A stretch of DNA of 64,000 nucleotides from Bifidobacterium sp. ESL0763 (GTDB lineage Bacteria > Actinomycetota > Actinomycetes > Actinomycetales > Bifidobacteriaceae): contig NZ_JAQTHW010000002.1 of assembly GCF_029433395.1 (NCBI RefSeq), forward strand, positions 992,001-1,056,000, given 5' to 3'. Of this stretch, positions 8,821-16,192 are shown in pieces. The notes under the pieces were generated by a model. It worked only from the letters and a program-made list of their open reading frames with translations. It did not search any database and was not told where the DNA came from. The translations under genes were made by a program, and so were the position numbers. The first letter of the stretch is position 1; every line of letters begins with the position of its first letter.

Positions 8821-9633
8821 TCAGAGGTGAGGGGTGACGGACTGGACGACGTCCACCAGGTCTCCGTTGGAGAGCAGGGGACGTTGGAACTCGCGCCACG
8901 GGTCGACCTTGACGACCCAGCGGCCGGTGTCCTTGTCGTAGACGGGGCGGGCGGTCTGCTCGAAGTGGATGCGCTCGTCGGTGCGGCCGGTGTTGGGGTC
9001 GCGGCGCGAATAGTGCAGACAGGTGCAGTTGGTGATCTTCCAGTTGTCGCTGTCGGCGCGGCGCAGGAACTCCTCGTCGGAGAGGTCCTCGAGGGTGAGC
9101 ATCAGCGAGAGCATGAAGTCGCCGTGGGTCACCGCGATGACGGACTGGGCCTCGGCGCGGCGGTTGAGCGAGGTGAGCAGGTTGTGGGCGCGGTTCTCGG
9201 CCACGTCGGCGATGGATTCGCCGGCCGGCGGACGCCAGTAGAGCGGGTCGGTCTTCTTGAACATCCAGTTGCGCTCGTAGTTGGTCTTGAAGACCTCCTG
9301 GGTCACGGTGCTGATCTCTCCCCAGGAGCGTTCGCGCAGCACGCGCGTCTCCTCCCATTTGGCCTTGGGCAGCGCCATCGTCGCCGCGGTCTCGCGGGTG
9401 CGCACGTAGGGCGAGACGAGGTAGCGGTCGAAGAGCTGCTGCTGCTCGACCAGCCAGCGGCCGATGCAGTAGGCCTGCTTGCGTCCGGTCGCCGTGAGCC
9501 TCCACGAACGGTCGGGCACGGTGACGTTGTCCTGCGTGAACAGGGAATTGTCGCCGTGCTCCCCCGCCTTGACGATGACGTTCGCCTCCGACTCGCCGTG
9601 CCGGATCACATACAAATCCAATGGCATGCCCAT
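8821..9633 (-). CDS. Histidine phosphatase superfamily protein (phosphoglycerate mutase-like)
   Basis: The 270-residue protein begins with a beta strand and the catalytic RHGES motif (His12). The second catalytic histidine is His170 in VTHGDFM. It transfers phosphate through a phospho-histidine. The substrate cannot be told from the sequence: it lacks the features of glycolytic Gpm enzymes and is longer than SixA or CobC proteins. The stretch from residue 120 to 145 (WMFKKTDPLYWRPPAGE) suits the broad phosphatase branch. The start could also be four codons later (MPLDLY). It stands alone between a hairpin element and the hsp20 locus. Confidence 0.85.
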   Translation of the reverse strand: MGMPLDLYVIRHGESEANVIVKAGEHGDNSLFTQDNVTVPDRSWRLTATGRKQAYCIGRWLVEQQQLFDRYLVSPYVRTRETAATMALPKAKWEETRVLRERSWGEISTVTQEVFKTNYERNWMFKKTDPLYWRPPAGESIADVAENRAHNLLTSLNRRAEAQSVIAVTHGDFMLSLMLTLEDLSDEEFLRRADSDNWKITNCTCLHYSRRDPNTGRTDERIHFEQTARPVYDKDTGRWVVKVDPWREFQRPLLSNGDLVDVVQSVTPHL

Positions 9634-9886
9634 GTGCCTTGCCTCGTTTCCGCTATTGCCTCGTTGCGCTCATATATCCATGGCCATTATCGCACGGTCT
9701 CGCCGACCTTGCCAGCGTGATAATCGAATGGCCGATACTCAGAACTCACCGGAAACCCCCATCGGAAAACACCCCATCGAGTGAACCATCGAACATCCCA
9801 TCAGACAACACCACCAAAAAACGACGCTTCGGGCTGGACGACACATCGCCGAACGACCCTTACCAATCACCCCAGCGAACACGCGA

Positions 9887-9973
9887 ACAGGCCATCCGGT
9901 TGCCTTCATCCAACCGGATGGCCTGTCTGCCAGTCAATCTGTCAATCAGTCAGTCAGCTTGTCAATCAATCAG
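9887..9973. other. Strong hairpin plus GTCAATC-type short tandem repeats
   Basis: The 360 bases between the phosphatase start and the hsp20 stop hold no convincing gene. A perfect 16-bp stem with an 8-base loop (9887-9902 with 9911-9926) lies 70 bases downstream of hsp20 and probably marks its transcript end. It is followed at 9931-9973 by a degenerate run of GTCAATC and GTCAGTC units. Such a run is prone to slippage but does not lie in a gene. Confidence 0.5.
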
Positions 9974-9994
9974 CAAATCGACCGATCGCCCGTA

Positions 9995-10456
9995 TCAGCC
10001 CTCGATGGCGATCTGGTGCATGGGCTCGACCTTCGGGGCCGGCTGCTTCTTGGCGATCTCGAGGTTCAGGGTGCCGTCCTTATAGCTGGCGTGCACGTCA
10101 GGGTCCTTCACCTCGTCGCCGACGTAGAAGCTGCGCGAGCAGGAGCCGGCGTAGCGTTCGCGGCGCAGCCACTTGCCCTCCTCGCCCTTCTCGTCGTGGT
10201 GCTCGTCGCGCTTGGCCGAGACGGTCAGGTAGCCGTCATGCAGCTCGAGCGAGATGTCGTCCTTGTTGAAGCCGGGCATGTCGATCGAGACGTCGTAGGC
10301 CTTGTCGGTCTCGCGCACATCGGTCTTCATCATGTTCGCCGAGGAGACGGGGTTGCCGATGCGCGGCGTCGAGTCGCGCCAGCCGGCGAAGAACGGGTCG
10401 TCGAAGAAATCGGAGAACGCATCATGCATCAGATCCGGAAACATAGCCATAATCAA
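9995..10456 (-). CDS. hsp20: Small heat-shock protein, Hsp20/alpha-crystallin family
   Basis: This ATP-independent holdase keeps unfolding proteins soluble. The 153 residues hold an alpha-crystallin domain from about residue 40 to 140, with the signatures YDVSIDMPGFNKDDISLEL and LTVSAKRDEHHDEKGE. The usual GxLxL/GTLNLEI strand lies near the end. Regulation is visible: a HAIR inverted repeat at 10620-10640 lies upstream, which is the operator of the heat-shock repressor HspR in actinobacteria. The gene stands alone and is followed by a strong hairpin at 9887-9926. Confidence 0.95.
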   Translation of the reverse strand: MIMAMFPDLMHDAFSDFFDDPFFAGWRDSTPRIGNPVSSANMMKTDVRETDKAYDVSIDMPGFNKDDISLELHDGYLTVSAKRDEHHDEKGEEGKWLRRERYAGSCSRSFYVGDEVKDPDVHASYKDGTLNLEIAKKQPAPKVEPMHQIAIEG

Positions 10457-10619
10457 TACTCCTTGAAACGATGAGGCAAGCCATGACGCCCGCGGCCGCC
10501 AACACGTCCGGCCACCGGCGACACGCTCCGGAACCTTGCGGCTCCAAGTCTTTGTGTGTCACTATGACCAACCGATATTCCCGGTCCCGCTTCCAGGATT
10601 TAACCTATGGTGAACAAAA

Positions 10620-10640
10620 CTTGAGTCTCCTCGACTCAAC
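10620..10640. promoter_or_regulatory. HAIR element, putative HspR operator for hsp20
   Basis: CTTGAGT, seven bases, then ACTCAAC. This matches 13 of 14 defined positions of the HAIR consensus CTTGAGT-N7-ACTCAAG. It lies about 165 bases before the hsp20 start and just after the stop of the next gene upstream, so hsp20 is the obvious target. HspR binding to HAIR is established in Streptomyces; here it is inferred from the match. Confidence 0.8.
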
Positions 10641-10670
10641 TTTTGGAATCGACTATATAACCAGTCTGCC

Positions 10671-11096
10671 CTACTCACCTTTGTAGGGATAGTCGCGATG
10701 GGATTGGGCGCGGAACTCGCGGACCCTCTTGATCTTGTTCTTCCGGTTGAACTCGATGACCGAGGCGCCGTCGAAGTCGTACGGCTCGCCGTCGCCATCC
10801 TTGGCGGCGAACGTCCAGAAGACGGTGATGGAGGGCTGGCCCTCACGGCCGCGCGCATGGGTGAAATTGGCGATCTTCCAGTTGAGCACGACCACGCGGT
10901 CCAGCTCGTCGGCGATCCACAGGTGGATCTGGTTACGGTTCTCGTAGATATGGCCGTTGCTCTGCTCGTAGACGCAATCGGGGGCGAAGCACGAGTCCAG
11001 TCCGTCGAAATCCCGCGTCACCCACATGCGGAAATAGTCGGAGATGGCACGCTCGCGCCGCCTTGCCCTCGGTATCGATAACGTCACAGTCGCCAT
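10671..11096 (-). CDS. Nuclear transport factor 2-like (SnoaL-type) protein
   Basis: The 141 residues form a single NTF2-like alpha+beta cone. The helical start ISDYFRMWVTRDFDGLDSCF is typical, followed by PDCVYEQSNGHIYENRNQIHLWI and long beta strands ending in FDGASVIEFN and IKRVREFRAQ. Members of this fold are small-ligand enzymes or binding proteins; no specific reaction can be assigned. The start has no ribosome site: a TATCAT hexamer (plus-strand 11103-11108) lies six bases before the ATG, suggesting a leaderless mRNA. Confidence 0.75.
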   Translation of the reverse strand: MATVTLSIPRARRRERAISDYFRMWVTRDFDGLDSCFAPDCVYEQSNGHIYENRNQIHLWIADELDRVVVLNWKIANFTHARGREGQPSITVFWTFAAKDGDGEPYDFDGASVIEFNRKNKIKRVREFRAQSHRDYPYKGE

Positions 11097-11173
11097 AGCT
11101 CAATGATAACGCGGCGGAGGGCTTATGCGCAGGGGTTATCTCGATTCCCCACCATAATATTTACGCGCGCGCC

Positions 11174-11536
11174 CTAGGCGAGACCTAGGCGCTTCTCGAG
11201 ATAGCCGCGCAGCACCACGGCCTGGTTGCGCTCCGGATCCTTGGCGCCGTAGAGCAGCGTGACCTTCCCGCGCTCCCGGCACAGCGCCGCCAACCGGTCG
11301 ACCGCCTCGCCGTTGGCGTCGAGCTCCTTGCGGTAGCGCCCGGCGAACTCCTCGAACCTCGCGGGGTCGTGGCCGAACCACTTGCGCAGCTCGGTGCTGG
11401 GGCCGATTTCCTTCAACCACAGGTCGAGCCGCGCCTTCGCCTTCGAGACGCCGCGCGGCCAGAGCCGGTCGACCAGCACGCGGCAACCGTCCGCCTCATC
11501 CGCCGCCTCGTAGACCCGTTTCAATGCGATCGTCAT
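11174..11536 (-). CDS. DUF488 family protein
   Basis: The 120-residue protein carries the DUF488 core: KRVYEAADEADGCRVLVDRLWPRG near the start, LWLKEIGPSTELRKWFGHDP in the middle and VTLLYGAKDPERNQAVVLRGYL at the end. The family is widespread and uncharacterised; conserved Arg and Asp residues suggest an enzyme or nucleic-acid contact. A GAGGG ribosome site precedes the ATG. It stands alone on the minus strand beside other short, separately expressed genes. Confidence 0.88.
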   Translation of the reverse strand: MTIALKRVYEAADEADGCRVLVDRLWPRGVSKAKARLDLWLKEIGPSTELRKWFGHDPARFEEFAGRYRKELDANGEAVDRLAALCRERGKVTLLYGAKDPERNQAVVLRGYLEKRLGLA

Positions 11537-11770
11537 GGCGCGCCCTCTTTCATATCGGAGTCAAGCCGAAATCCACGGCCCAGCCTAGCGCAAACGGCAA
11601 CCGGGCGATAGGGGAACCGGAATCAGCGAACATCGAGGTTTTCATCGAACTTTGCGCTTCCTCGATATCGGGTGCCGGAATGCGCAATATACCTGATGCC
11701 TACTCGGTGTCCGGAGCAGGGTGACAGCTTGACGAGCCGAAAATGGCGGAGGACGAACGAACCGCTCCTC

Positions 11771-11980
11771 TCAGTTCATCAGGAAGTCGAGGATGTTCAT
11801 GCCGGCGTCGGTCTCGGCGCGGTAGAGCTCGGTGTAGCCGCATTGCGCGCAGCTGACGGTGATGAACTTCTTGTTCTGGACGTTGAAGAGCTTGGCGAAC
11901 TCGCCACCGGTCGCCTGGAACTGGTCGGAGGTGTAGCGCTGGCACCCGCATTTCTCGCACACGTACTGTTTCTGCTGCAT
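11771..11980 (-). CDS. Small zinc-ribbon protein
   Basis: The 69-residue protein has two CxxC pairs: CEKCGC near residue 10 and CAQCGYTELYR near residue 45. These would bind one zinc ion. The ATG at 11980 is chosen because GAAAGG lies six bases before it; an upstream in-frame ATG at 12019 has no usable ribosome site. The pattern ATGGEFAKLFNVQNKKFITVSC is shared by a group of small bacterial zinc-ribbon proteins of unknown role. It may contact nucleic acid or another protein. Confidence 0.75.
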   Translation of the reverse strand: MQQKQYVCEKCGCQRYTSDQFQATGGEFAKLFNVQNKKFITVSCAQCGYTELYRAETDAGMNILDFLMN

Positions 11981-12153
11981 GATGGCCTTTCGGTTCGTCG
12001 GTTTCGCCGTTTTGGGCATTGCCTATCAATCCATCTAACCACAGGGTGCCGGTCGACCGGTCGCGACGGGCCACCGAGAGTATGAAAATCGCCGTTCCCG
12101 GGCTCAAATCCACGGGAACGGCGATGGGACCGCGAAAGCGGCACGAGGTACTT

Positions 12154-12840
12154 TCAGATGAGGGTCTCGTCGATCGGCTTGTCGCCATCGTAGAAGGCGA
12201 TGGTCTTGCGCTTGGCGACGTCGGCGCCCAGCACGCGGGCGATGACCGCCGCGACATTGCCCCTGGAGGTGGCGCGCTGCTCGGCCGTGGCCGGCTTGCC
12301 GTCGATCATCGCATGGTCGTCGCTCAGCACGATCTTGTCGCTCTCGGGCTCGAGGGTGAGCACGCCGGGGCCGAGGATGGTGTAGTCCAGAGAGCTGTCG
12401 CGCAGGTGGGCGTCGGCGTCGTGCTTGGCGCGGGCATAGGGCACGAACGACTCGGGCCAGCCCATCGACTCCGGGTCGCGGCTGGCGGTGTCATAGGAGA
12501 CCATCACGAAGCGGCGCACGCCGGCCTTCTGCGCGGCGTCCATCGCGTTGACGGCGGCCTGGTAGTCGACCGCATGCGTGCGCACCGGGTCGTCGCCGCC
12601 GGCGCCTGCGGAGAAGACGACGGCCACGGCGCCCTCGAAGAGCTCGGCGAAGGCGTCGACGTTGGCATGCTCCATGTCGAAGACGACCGGATTGGCGCCC
12701 GCCGCGCGCACGTCGTCGGACTGCGCCGGGTTGCGGATGACCGCGTCCACCGCGAAGCCCTCCTCCTTCAGTTTCGGCTCGGCGAGCAACGCCACCTTGC
12801 CATGCCCGCCCAGAATCACCACACGTCGCTGATCTGCCAT
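12154..12840 (-). CDS. NAD(P)-binding atypical SDR protein (NmrA/YwnB-like)
   Basis: The 228-residue Rossmann protein starts with RVVILGGHGKVALLAEPKL, where GGHGKVA replaces the classic GxxGxxG pattern of atypical short-chain dehydrogenases. FVMVSYDTASRDPES and YAKAKHDADAHLRDSSLDYTILGPGVLT are typical of NAD-dependent epimerase-like proteins that lack a full catalytic Tyr-xxx-Lys set. It probably senses or reduces a small substrate. The start at 12840 is supported by AAAGGA. The reading frame runs on upstream into the 164-bp repeat, but that part is repeat-derived and has no ribosome site. Confidence 0.8.
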   Translation of the reverse strand: MADQRRVVILGGHGKVALLAEPKLKEEGFAVDAVIRNPAQSDDVRAAGANPVVFDMEHANVDAFAELFEGAVAVVFSAGAGGDDPVRTHAVDYQAAVNAMDAAQKAGVRRFVMVSYDTASRDPESMGWPESFVPYARAKHDADAHLRDSSLDYTILGPGVLTLEPESDKIVLSDDHAMIDGKPATAEQRATSRGNVAAVIARVLGADVAKRKTIAFYDGDKPIDETLI

Positions 12841-12898
12841 ATCGATTCCTTTCAGAAGAATGAAATACCCTCCCATTATCACCCAGGTTCGGGCGCCC

Positions 12899-13062
12899 GG
12901 CTCACATTTTTTCGACGCCCCGAAAAAATGTGAGCCAAACGAACAGGAACGAACATTCGCCGCGAGCCAAAAACCGCGAATTTCCAACGATTGTCGAATG
13001 TCCTCAAAAATTTCGAGGCTCACATTTTTTTGACACTCTCAAAAAATGTGAGCCTCGCACAT
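12899..13062. repeat. 164-bp hairpin repeat, left copy
   Basis: This copy matches 14339-14502 in 160 of 164 positions, in the same orientation. It contains the 14-mer GGCTCACATTTTTT four times in alternating orientation (12899, 12923 inverted, 13017, 13041 inverted), forming two stem-loops of about 16 and 18 bp. Its right hairpin ends 18 bases past the stop of the DUF2442 gene and, on the minus strand, is followed by a T-run, so it can act as that gene's terminator. The whole unit also has terminal inverted repeats like a MITE. Confidence 0.9.
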
Positions 13063-13079
13063 GGTCGTTCCCGAAACAT

Positions 13080-13391
13080 TCAGACGGAAACCAATTCTCC
13101 ATGCGACTCGTATTCATAGGAATGGTCGTATAGGTAGGTCGGGAAAATATCGATGGAACCGTTCTGCCACATGGGCACGCCGTGCACGACGGCGACATCC
13201 TCAAACGCCTTCTCGTCTTTCAGCGGCTCAAAGGCCGGGACCTCATCGAACAACTCGGTGAAATCACAAAGCCTGGTTTCACCAGTCGAGAAGGTGACCA
13301 GCATGATGTAATCGTCGGTCACCCGCGCGGACGTAACCTTCAATTCCTCACCGGGATCGTCGGCATGGACAATACCGTCGATCTCAACCAT
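13080..13391 (-). CDS. DUF2442 domain protein
   Basis: The 103-residue protein is acidic. Its centre matches the DUF2442 pattern: VTSARVTDDYIMLVTFSTGETRLCDFTELF followed by a segment with FEPLKDEKAFEDVAVVHG and MWQNGSIDIFPTYLY. DUF2442 proteins are often encoded next to small toxin-like or DUF4160 genes. Here it is divergent from a Fic/Doc-like gene inside a repeat-bounded cassette, so a role as partner or antidote is possible but unproven. AAGGAG precedes the ATG at good spacing. Confidence 0.8.
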   Translation of the reverse strand: MVEIDGIVHADDPGEELKVTSARVTDDYIMLVTFSTGETRLCDFTELFDEVPAFEPLKDEKAFEDVAVVHGVPMWQNGSIDIFPTYLYDHSYEYESHGELVSV

Positions 13392-13583
13392 TCAGCATCT
13401 CCTTACAAGAACGGCTTAACCCGATTGAACGGATGCCTCAATACTGCGTTGTTCTAATTGTCAGTGTAAAGGAAATCCACGATCTAGGAAATATTGCGTG
13501 GCATCTTCTATAATCGAAAGCCATGGCGATCAGACTGTTCACCATAGAATTTCGATTGGTTACGTCGGCGAGGAGAACGAATC

Positions 13584-14330
13584 ATGGCAACACAGCGCAA
13601 TGCCTCCCCTCTGATGACCGTCAAGGGACTCGCCGGGCTGCTATATCGGATGGGGCGCACCTTCGACGGGCTCAATACCTCGCGCATGGCCACCGAGGAG
13701 TTCCTGCGCACCGGCAATCCCCAGGTCGTCGGATCGCGCAACGATTATGCGCTGCTGTGCGACCTGAAAGACGCCTCGTCATATGTCATTGAATATGACT
13801 ACTCAGCCCACCCCATGGACCTGGCATGGTTCACAGGCATCAACGCGAAGATGACCCGGACGGCGGCGATGGAACCCGGCGTGCTGAGAACGGCCGAGAA
13901 CGTCATCGTCTCCACCCGTCGAGGCACCTACACCCCGCCGGTTCCCGACGAAGCAGCGATCGAACACGAGCTGGACCTGGCCACAGGCGACGGCGGCGCC
14001 TCGCCTTCGAACAGCGGACACGGGACCGAACCATCGCAATCTTCGCCGGCACTGCACCGCGCCTCACATATGTTCGCCACCTTGGCGAAGATGCAGCCGT
14101 TCGGCGATGGCAACAAGCGCACCGCCCTGCTCGCCGCCAATGGCCTGCTGTTGCGGCTGGGTTCCCCTGACATCCTCGCCGTCCCGACTGAGCCGCCCGC
14201 CCGCGACACGTTCAACGACCAGCTGAGCGCCTGGTATCTGGATGACGACCCGACCGTCATCGGTTGGCTGGCGGAGTGGAATGGAACCGGGGAAATCCGG
14301 CTGGATGAGCGACCAGTTTTCGCCGAATGA
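13584..14330 (+). CDS. Fic/Doc-like protein with altered catalytic motif
   Basis: The 248-residue protein belongs to the Fic/Doc superfamily, whose members transfer AMP or phosphate groups to target proteins. The N-terminal half has the usual INAKMTRTAAMEPGVLRT and GTYTPPVPDE segments. The active-site loop is QPFGDGNKRTAL at residues 171-182, so it resembles Doc (NKRTAL) more than Fic (GNGRxxR). The catalytic His of HxFx(D/E) is Gln171, read from a clear CAG codon. The Ser/Gly-rich stretch before it (about 132-155) is a flexible linker. The gene starts behind GAGGAG and ends nine bases before the right repeat copy. It may be inactive or use another chemistry. Confidence 0.85.
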   Translation: MATQRNASPLMTVKGLAGLLYRMGRTFDGLNTSRMATEEFLRTGNPQVVGSRNDYALLCDLKDASSYVIEYDYSAHPMDLAWFTGINAKMTRTAAMEPGVLRTAENVIVSTRRGTYTPPVPDEAAIEHELDLATGDGGASPSNSGHGTEPSQSSPALHRASHMFATLAKMQPFGDGNKRTALLAANGLLLRLGSPDILAVPTEPPARDTFNDQLSAWYLDDDPTVIGWLAEWNGTGEIRLDERPVFAE

Positions 14331-14338
14331 GACAACGA

Positions 14339-14502
14339 GGCTCACATTTTTTCGACGCCCCGAAAAAATGTGAGCCAAACGAACAGGAACGAACATTCGC
14401 CGCGAGCCAAAAACCGCGGATTTCCAACGATTTTCGAGCGTCCTCAAAAATTTCGAGGCTCACATTTTTTTGACACTCTCAAAAAATGTGAGCCTCGCAC
14501 AT
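14339..14502. repeat. 164-bp hairpin repeat, right copy
   Basis: This direct copy of 12899-13062 has a unit-to-unit distance of exactly 1440 bases. It sits between the Fic stop (nine bases away) and the ychF stop (the next base). Its two stem-loops with A- and T-runs can terminate both converging genes. It differs from the left copy at four positions, all within a 25-base internal stretch. Confidence 0.9.
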
Positions 14503-15591
14503 TCACACGTTGAACTTGAAGTCCACGATGTCGCCGTCCTGCATCACGTAGTCACGGCCCTCCTGGCGGAGCTTGCCCTCCTCCTTGATCTCGTTCATGC
14601 TGCCCTTGGCGGCGACGAAATCATCGTAGGAGACGATGTCGGCCTTGATGAAGCCACGCTCGAAATCGCTGTGGATCACGCCGGCGGCCTGCGGGGCGGT
14701 CCAGCCCTGGTGGATCTGCCAGGCGCGCACTTCCTTGACGCCGGCGGTCAGGAAGGTCTGCAGGCCGAGCACGTCGAAGCCGACGCGGGCCAGCTGGTCG
14801 AGGCCGGATTCCTTCAGGCCGGCGTCGACGAGCATCTCTCGGGCGTCGGCCTCGTCGAGCTCGGTGAGGTCGGATTCGAACTGCGCGTTGAGGAAGATCG
14901 ACTGCGCGGGCGCCACGGAATCGGCGAGTTGCTTCTGGAAGTCCTTATCGCCCAGCTCGGTGTCGTCGACATTGAAGACGTAGATGAACGGCTTGGCGGT
15001 CATCAGGTGCAGGTCGTAGATGTCGGCCTTGTCGATCTTGCCGGCGGACGCGGCGTGGTCGATGGTCTCCCCGGCCTCGAGGATCTCCTGGGCCTTCTTG
15101 ACCGCGTCGACGTAGCTCTGCTCGACCTTCTTGCCGCGCAGGTCCTTCTCGATCTTGGGCAGCGAGTTCTCGATGGTCTGCAGGTCGGCGAGCATCAGCT
15201 CGGTGTTGATGGTCTCCACGTCGTCGGCGGGGTCCACGCGTCCGTTGACGTGCACGATGTCGTCGTCCTTGAAGGCGCGCACGACCTCGCAGATCGCGTC
15301 GGCCTCGCGGATGTTGGCCAGGAACTTGTTGCCCAGGCCCTCGCCCTCGCTGGCGCCCTTGACGATGCCGGCGATGTCGACGAAGGTGACGGTGGCGGGC
15401 ACGATCTTCTCGGTGCCCACCAGCTCGGCGAGCACGGGCAGGCGCTTGTCGGGCAGCGGCACGATGCCGGTGTTGGGCTCGATGGTGGCGAACGGATAGT
15501 TCTCCGCAAGCACGTTGTTGCGGGTGAGGGCGTTGAACATGGTGGACTTGCCGACATTGGGCAGACCGACGATTCCGATGGTTAAAGACAT
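14503..15591 (-). CDS. ychF: Redox-regulated ATPase YchF (OLA1 family)
   Basis: This 362-residue P-loop protein of the Obg/OLA1 group binds ATP rather than GTP and associates with ribosomes. The P-loop GLPNVGKST lies at residues 9-17; DIAGIVKGASEGEGLGNKFL is the switch II signature. A coiled-coil insertion follows at about 130-190. The C-terminal TGS domain starts near residue 278 and ends with GDIVDFKFNV. It is full length. The stop codon touches the 164-bp repeat, whose hairpin acts as terminator. It is transcribed alone on the minus strand. Confidence 0.96.
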   Translation of the reverse strand: MSLTIGIVGLPNVGKSTMFNALTRNNVLAENYPFATIEPNTGIVPLPDKRLPVLAELVGTEKIVPATVTFVDIAGIVKGASEGEGLGNKFLANIREADAICEVVRAFKDDDIVHVNGRVDPADDVETINTELMLADLQTIENSLPKIEKDLRGKKVEQSYVDAVKKAQEILEAGETIDHAASAGKIDKADIYDLHLMTAKPFIYVFNVDDTELGDKDFQKQLADSVAPAQSIFLNAQFESDLTELDEADAREMLVDAGLKESGLDQLARVGFDVLGLQTFLTAGVKEVRAWQIHQGWTAPQAAGVIHSDFERGFIKADIVSYDDFVAAKGSMNEIKEEGKLRQEGRDYVMQDGDIVDFKFNV

Positions 15592-16192
15592 ACCTCAAGT
15601 CTAAGGGCAAGCTGGACGAAGCGCACCCCGCGCGATTGCGGAAACGCCGTCGCGCCGCCATGGCATCGCACCTGAACCGTCGCACCCGCCCCGGCCAAGG
15701 ATCCGGCGCTGTGACGAATGTCGCAGACGGCGTAAAATATGTCATAAACACACTGTATATCCAATAAAAAAATGAATAAAAAATGAGCTTGTTTTCCCCT
15801 GAATCTCATACGACACAAAGCTCTGGCGATACATTGAAAATAGATGAATATGCAGGTGTTCGTATATTTTGTCCCCAAAATCACCTATAGTATTCCTATC
15901 CAATATTCACAGAAGAGGTCGCTGGATCCACCAGTAGGCCGCGCGAGACGGGATTGCGTCGATGACCGCGGATGAACAGGGCTCCAGCCGAAATTGTTGG
16001 CGGCATTCAGCGCTGATGGTTGGGCCCGGGCCCAATAGGCACGGGACTGTCGCGGACACGTCCGTGAAGCGCTATTGATGAAATATCGTTGGTGGAATCT
16101 TCGAGAGGGATGCATCATCGGTTCGTGAACACCGGGATGTGTTCCGCAACAAGGTTCGGCCACATAGCCTTTTCCCTAGAGAGAGGAATGGT
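15592..16192 (+). promoter_or_regulatory. 600-base AT-rich gap and long structured leader before the permease
   Basis: I see no gene in this stretch. 15730-15900 is strikingly AT-rich for this genome and is the likely promoter zone; TATAGT at 15887-15892 is a fair -10 box. The following 290 bases are GC-rich, with a perfect 16-base palindrome TTGGGCCCGGGCCCAA at 16020-16035 and several smaller self-complementary blocks. Such a long leader before an amino-acid permease suggests RNA-level control. It does not clearly match the lysine riboswitch or T-box consensus that I know. Confidence 0.45.

Noticed and set aside
9931-9973. CRISPR-like or satellite array
   Set aside because: The units are only about seven bases long, degenerate and without spacers.
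12841-13023. N-terminal extension of the SDR-like protein into the repeat
   Set aside because: The extension is encoded by the 164-bp repeat. The second repeat copy gives a nearly identical open frame with no gene attached, and the ATG at 12840 has a good ribosome site.
15905-16100. Lysine riboswitch or T-box before the permease
   Set aside because: A few words resemble the L-box (GAGGTCGC, AGTA, GCCGAA), but order and spacing do not fit, and no T-box AGGGTGG core is present.
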